Origin: Thalassovita taeanensis
GTDB lineage: Bacteria; Pseudomonadota; Alphaproteobacteria; Rhodobacterales; Rhodobacteraceae
DNA length: 64,000 nucleotides
Direction: 5' to 3'
Assembly (NCBI RefSeq): GCF_900110775.1
Contig: NZ_FOEP01000002.1
Span: 1 to 64,000 of the forward strand
The first letter of the stretch is position 1, and each line of letters begins with the position of its first letter. A program made the translations under genes and the position numbers. Of the stretch, positions 61,095 through 64,000 are shown piece after piece. Under the pieces are notes generated by a model, which was given only the letters and a program-made list of their open reading frames with translations, was not told the DNA's origin and made no database searches.

Positions 61095-61180
61095 CACATT
61101 CGGCGGTCCGCCAACCAAGGGTTACCTCCATCAGCTGGCGAAAAAATACCGCGAAAATTTTCAAAAATCGTTCGTTTCAC

Positions 61181-61540
61181 GCCAAAATCTCGCCCCAATC
61201 GACTGGCTATATTGCGTCATACCAAGACGGCAACGGGCTACAGAGAGAGACCCACACCAGTGCCTGACCGGTTGCAACAGAGTAAAACTTAAATCAGATC
61301 CTTTGGAGGGACGTACAATGATCAAATTCTTCAAAAACTTCCGCAAAGACGAAGACGGTGCCGTGACTGTTGACTGGGTTGTTCTGACCGCAGCCGTCGT
61401 TGGCCTGGGCATCGCCGGCGTGTCGACCGTGTCGACCGGTATCGGTACTGCCGCCACCGCGATCAGCGCCGACTTGGCGACCGATACCGCAACGGCTGCT
61501 GCTCAGAGCAACTAATCGCTGGCTGAGACCCAATTCAAAA
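61181..61540 (+). repeat. Pilin cassette repeat unit 3 (diverged, shorter)
   Basis: Third unit, 477 bases from CDS 2 to CDS 3 instead of 482. The promoter core CTCGCCCCAATCGACTGGC-TATATT is kept, but the GGGCC/GGCCC leader hairpin is lost (CAACGGGCTACAGAGAGAGA). The terminator is replaced by an A-run followed by a GC hairpin. Confidence 0.75.
61318..61515 (+). CDS. flp3: Flp-type IVb prepilin, copy 3
   Basis: 65-residue prepilin differing from copies 1 and 2 by one residue (Ala for Thr in SADLATDT), with a handful of base changes clustered near the 3' end. ATG 61318 is used by analogy; an upstream in-frame codon at 61303 would add five residues but lies in the ribosome-site region. Same Asp at mature position 5. 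Confidence 0.9.
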   Translation: MIKFFKNFRKDEDGAVTVDWVVLTAAVVGLGIAGVSTVSTGIGTAATAISADLATDTATAAAQSN

Positions 61541-61701
61541 AAAATCGGTCGCGCCTGAAAATGGCGCGGCCCTGCGTGTATATAGGTATATTTATCGGCG
61601 CCAAAAGGCGACGTTTCAACAGAAGGTCGGACGCCTTTATCGCCCGCCCCTCCGCGACATTCCGAGAACGAGAATGCGCCATCAGGATCGAGGGCAGGAT
61701 G

Positions 61702-61902
61702 ATGAAAAACAAACTTCGTCAAGTCAGGCAGAAATTCCACGTTGACGAAAGTGGCGCGGTGACTGTCGAGTGGATCGTTCTGACCGCTGCGACCGTCGGA
61801 TTGGCTCTGGCCGGAACCTATCCGGTTTTTCAGGGATCCAACAACGTTTCGGACACGTTGAGCGACCACCTGACGACCACGGTCGATGCTATCGCCGATT
61901 AG
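61702..61902 (+). CDS. Diverged Flp-like prepilin (minor pilin candidate)
   Basis: A 66-residue prepilin: leader of 18 residues (KNKLRQVRQKFHVDES) ending at Gly18, then AVTVEWIVLTAATVGLALAG, with the canonical Glu at mature position 5. The tail (TYPVFQGSNNVSDTLSDHL) shares little with copies 1-3. It probably acts as a minor or initiating subunit. Two adjacent ATG codons (61699, 61702) follow GAGGGCAGG. Promoter may be in the TATATAGGTATATTTAT stretch near 61578-61594. Confidence 0.8.
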   Translation: MKNKLRQVRQKFHVDESGAVTVEWIVLTAATVGLALAGTYPVFQGSNNVSDTLSDHLTTTVDAIAD

Positions 61903-62025
61903 ATTGCGCGCCTTTACCACACCTCTTCCATCATTTCGCCCCAATCCTTGGGGATGATACGGCAAGCATCGGGCGGCCTGTGTCTGGTACATGGCCAACT
62001 GAATAACGTTTGAAAGGATACGATC

Positions 62026-62895
62026 ATGCGTCTGGTTTTTGGACTGGTTCTTATTGTGGGCATCGGCCTTGCGGGGTTCGCCGTTTACATGGCCAAAACC
62101 TATGTTACCGGCTATCAGACCGAGCTGGCGCGCGCGCGTTCGGCCCAGACCGAGGTGGTCAAAACGGTGGACGTGTTCGTGGCCGGTCGCAGCCTGCAAT
62201 ATGGCGAGGTTCTGAAGCCAGAGGACGTGCACGTGGTCAAATGGCCCGAAGCTGCCGTTCCTGAAGGCGTATTCAAAACCATAGAAGATCTGCTTCCCGA
62301 TCCAAAGAACCCGGACATGCGCCGCGTCGTGCTGCGCGCAATGGAAAAGAACGAGGCGATCATGGCCGTCAAGGTGACCGAGCCGGGCGAAGACGCGGGC
62401 CTAACCTCGCGGCTGGAACGCGGGATGCGAGCCTTTGCCATCAAGGTTGATGTGTCCAGCGGCGTGTCCGGCTTTCTGCGCCCCGGCGACCGTGTGGATA
62501 TCTACTGGACCGGCGATTCCACGACCGGTACCCTGTCGCAGCGCCGCGAGTTCACCAAGTTGATCGAAAGCAGCATCAAATTGATTGCCGTGGACCAGAC
62601 CGCCAATGGCGACACGACCGAGGCCAACATTGCTGGCACAGTTACGGTCGCGGCCCTGCCGCAGCAGGTTGCGGCACTGGCGCAAGCTCAATCCACAGGG
62701 CGGTTGTCGCTGGCATTGGTCGGCGCCGAGGATGACACGGTAAGCGCCGCGATTGAGGTTGATCAACGCGCGTTGCTGGGCATCGTAGAAGACGAAGCGC
62801 CGGTAAAAGCTGCAGCCGTCGAGCAGCAAGTCTGCACCATCCGCACCCGCCGCGGCGCCGAAGTTGTCGCCATCCCCATCCCCTGCACCAACTGA
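62026..62895 (+). CDS. cpaB: Flp pilus assembly protein CpaB/RcpC
   Basis: A 289-residue periplasmic protein anchored by an N-terminal helix (LVFGLVLIVGIGLAGFAVYM), followed by a SAF domain (about 45-110, VDVFVAGRSLQYGEVLKPEDV) and the RcpC fold (RAFAIKVDVSSGVSGFLRPGDRVDIYW). It is thought to help the secretin or bind peptidoglycan in tad systems. AAAGGA precedes the ATG. Confidence 0.92.
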   Translation: MRLVFGLVLIVGIGLAGFAVYMAKTYVTGYQTELARARSAQTEVVKTVDVFVAGRSLQYGEVLKPEDVHVVKWPEAAVPEGVFKTIEDLLPDPKNPDMRRVVLRAMEKNEAIMAVKVTEPGEDAGLTSRLERGMRAFAIKVDVSSGVSGFLRPGDRVDIYWTGDSTTGTLSQRREFTKLIESSIKLIAVDQTANGDTTEANIAGTVTVAALPQQVAALAQAQSTGRLSLALVGAEDDTVSAAIEVDQRALLGIVEDEAPVKAAAVEQQVCTIRTRRGAEVVAIPIPCTN

Positions 62896-62920
62896 GGGCG
62901 GCGAAAATAGAATATCATCC

Positions 62921-62950
62921 GGGGGCGGGCATCGTGTAGTGCCCGCCCCC
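62921..62950 (+). terminator. Strong hairpin between cpaB and cpaC
   Basis: GGGGGCGGGCA-tcgtgtag-TGCCCGCCCCC is a perfect 11-bp GC stem 25 bases past cpaB, without a T-run. It could be an attenuator or an mRNA end-protecting structure that sets the cpaB to cpaC ratio. Confidence 0.5.
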
Positions 62951-63112
62951 GTTGCATTTCAGCCTCATATGCGACTGCAATACACCGCAAATTTGGATAA
63001 ACACTTGGCCGGAACCTATTGATTCTTGCAAAATTTCCGAAATCATCGCAGGGTGCAGGCAATTGGTGGGCAAAAAGACCCGCAAACGAGGCGTGATCGA
63101 AAGGCAGGTCAC

Positions 63113-64000
63113 ATGACATACGGTAAATATTTTCAGGCCGCCGCGATGGGGTTGGCCTTGGCTTTCGGGCCTGTTTCCTTGGGCGCCCCTGCTCAGGCTG
63201 AAACGTTGCGAGTAGTCAAAGGCGGGCCGTCGTCCTCTCTGAACGTGCCAATGAACCGGGCGGTTGTTGTCGAAAGCGAAACACCTTTTGCAGAGCTTTC
63301 CATTGCCAACCCTGCTATTGCCGACATTTCCTCTTTGTCGGATCGGACAATTTATGTTCTCGGGAAATCACCGGGCGTAACCACTCTGACATTGCTGGAC
63401 GCCACCGGGCGACTGATCACCAATGTCGACGTTGTTGTTGCGGCAGATATTACCGAGTTCAAGGAACGCCTGCGTCAGATCCTGCCGGGCGAAAAAATCG
63501 AAGTGCGCACAGCCAACGACGGCATCGTTCTGTCGGGCACCGCTTCTAGCGCGTCGCGGCTTCAACGGGCGCTTGATCTGGCCGAGCGCTATGCCCCTGA
63601 TCGCGTGTCCAACCTGATGAGTGTCGGCGGTGTGCAACAAGTCATGCTGAAGGTCCGCTTTGCCGAGATGGAGCGCAATGTTTCCAAATCGCTCAGCAGT
63701 TCTTTGTCGCTGAACGGAAGCCCAGGCAACGTGAATCTGTCCGGCGGCACCAACACTACAAACACCTCAGGCGGTATAGCGAATTCTCTGGCTGGATTGA
63801 TTCCGGGCGTCAATGAAAACAACGGTGCGATGCTGTTCGGCTTTGACGTCGGATCGGTTCAGGTTGGTTTGTTGCTGGAAGCCCTTGAAACCAAAGGGGT
63901 TGTTCGCACCTTGGCCGAACCGAACCTAACCGCGCTGTCGGGTCAGGAAGCCAAGTTTCTTGCCGGCGGCGAATATCCAGTGCCTGTCAGCCAAGAAAAC
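63113..64000 (+). CDS. cpaC: Secretin CpaC/RcpA of the tad pilus, N-terminal part (runs off window)
   Basis: First 296 codons. Signal peptide (FQAAAMGLALAFGPVSLGAPAQA), then the pilus N-domain (VVVESETPFAELSIANPAIADI, VLGKSPGVTTLTLLDATGRL), a BON domain (ERLRQILPGEKIEVRTANDGIVLSGTA) and the beginning of the secretin barrel (VMLKVRFAEMERNVSKSL...VRTLAEPNLTALSGQEAKFLAGGEYPVPV). Forms the outer-membrane pore for the Flp pilus. The start is 217 bases after cpaB. Confidence 0.93.
   Translation, partial: MTYGKYFQAAAMGLALAFGPVSLGAPAQAETLRVVKGGPSSSLNVPMNRAVVVESETPFAELSIANPAIADISSLSDRTIYVLGKSPGVTTLTLLDATGRLITNVDVVVAADITEFKERLRQILPGEKIEVRTANDGIVLSGTASSASRLQRALDLAERYAPDRVSNLMSVGGVQQVMLKVRFAEMERNVSKSLSSSLSLNGSPGNVNLSGGTNTTNTSGGIANSLAGLIPGVNENNGAMLFGFDVGSVQVGLLLEALETKGVVRTLAEPNLTALSGQEAKFLAGGEYPVPVSQEN

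Larger units (their letters stand above)
60699..61180 (+). repeat. Pilin cassette repeat unit 2 (482 bp)
   Basis: Second tandem unit, in register with unit 1. The spacer after the terminator shares GGCGAAAAAATACCGCG and TTTCACGCC with the end of unit 1. Confidence 0.85.

Noticed and set aside
60217-61540. Pilin repeats as a CRISPR-like or satellite array
   Set aside because: Unit length 482 with an intact gene, ribosome site and terminators in each; clearly gene duplication.

Overview
The window is typical Rhodobacteraceae (Roseobacter-group Alphaproteobacteria) chromosome. This rests on GC-rich, tightly packed genes, the fabI-fabB-fabA cluster divergent from an Irr-type Fur regulator, a ctaC-ctaB-small ORF-ctaG-ctaE-surf1-thrC-M16 block for aa3 cytochrome oxidase, FnrL-like and Mo-box-like palindromes, and an alphaproteobacterial tad/cpa pilus locus. 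No rRNA, tRNA, CRISPR array or prophage was recognised. The only mobile DNA seen is the end of an IS3-family element at the left edge.

Layout. 1-94: end of an IS3-type element. 0.6-3.9 kb: fabA-fabB-fabI (unsaturated fatty acid synthesis), divergent from irr. 4-8.2 kb: small accessory genes (VOC protein, DUF2202 ferritin-like protein, MDR oxidoreductase, GFA protein, a Cys-motif protein of unknown function, FKBP isomerase). 8.4-12.1 kb: a four-gene overlapping operon (HAD, alpha/beta hydrolase, threonine dehydratase-like enzyme, EEP nuclease/phosphatase). 12.4-16.9 kb: pcaDCHG-(alpha/beta hydrolase)-pcaB, the protocatechuate branch as far as 3-oxoadipate. 17.1-21.3 kb: MFS transporter, zinc alcohol dehydrogenase, enolase-superfamily enzyme and an SqrR/BigR-like ArsR regulator. 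21.4-24.9 kb: LysR regulator divergent from a GcoA-like cytochrome P450 and an orphan TRAP binding protein. 24.9-27.9 kb: ModE-like regulator and modABC. 28-33.6 kb: MBL hydrolase, aroQ, pobA divergent from an AraC regulator, Nudix, DUF1178, SDR. 33.7-42.5 kb: lysC, ptsP, ridA, ecsC-like, GNAT, flavin reductase, mtnP, lysE-like, a small divergent pair (basic RHH-like protein and a 37-residue ORF), apt. 42.6-51.6 kb (minus strand): FAD-linked oxidase, RimJ-like GNAT, M16 peptidase, thrC, surf1, ctaE, ctaG, a 58-residue protein, ctaB, ctaC. 51.7-59.1 kb: tldD, dprA, topA, scoAB. 59.1-64 kb: lytic transglycosylase, three near-identical Flp pilin cassettes in tandem plus a fourth divergent pilin, cpaB and the start of the cpaC secretin.

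How it fits together. PobA (4-hydroxybenzoate to protocatechuate) and PcaHG/B/C/D make a continuous funnel. A GcoA-like P450 with a TRAP binding protein next to it suggests uptake and O-demethylation of a related lignin-type aromatic. ModABC, with a candidate Mo-box, feeds molybdoenzymes. The cta block builds the aa3 oxidase, and a perfect FNR-type palindrome lies in its divergent promoter region. The most distinctive feature is the pilin array: three 65-residue prepilins, two of them identical in protein sequence, each with its own conserved upstream region. Two of the three are followed by a clear terminator, and all three have Asp where type IV pilins usually have Glu at mature position 5.
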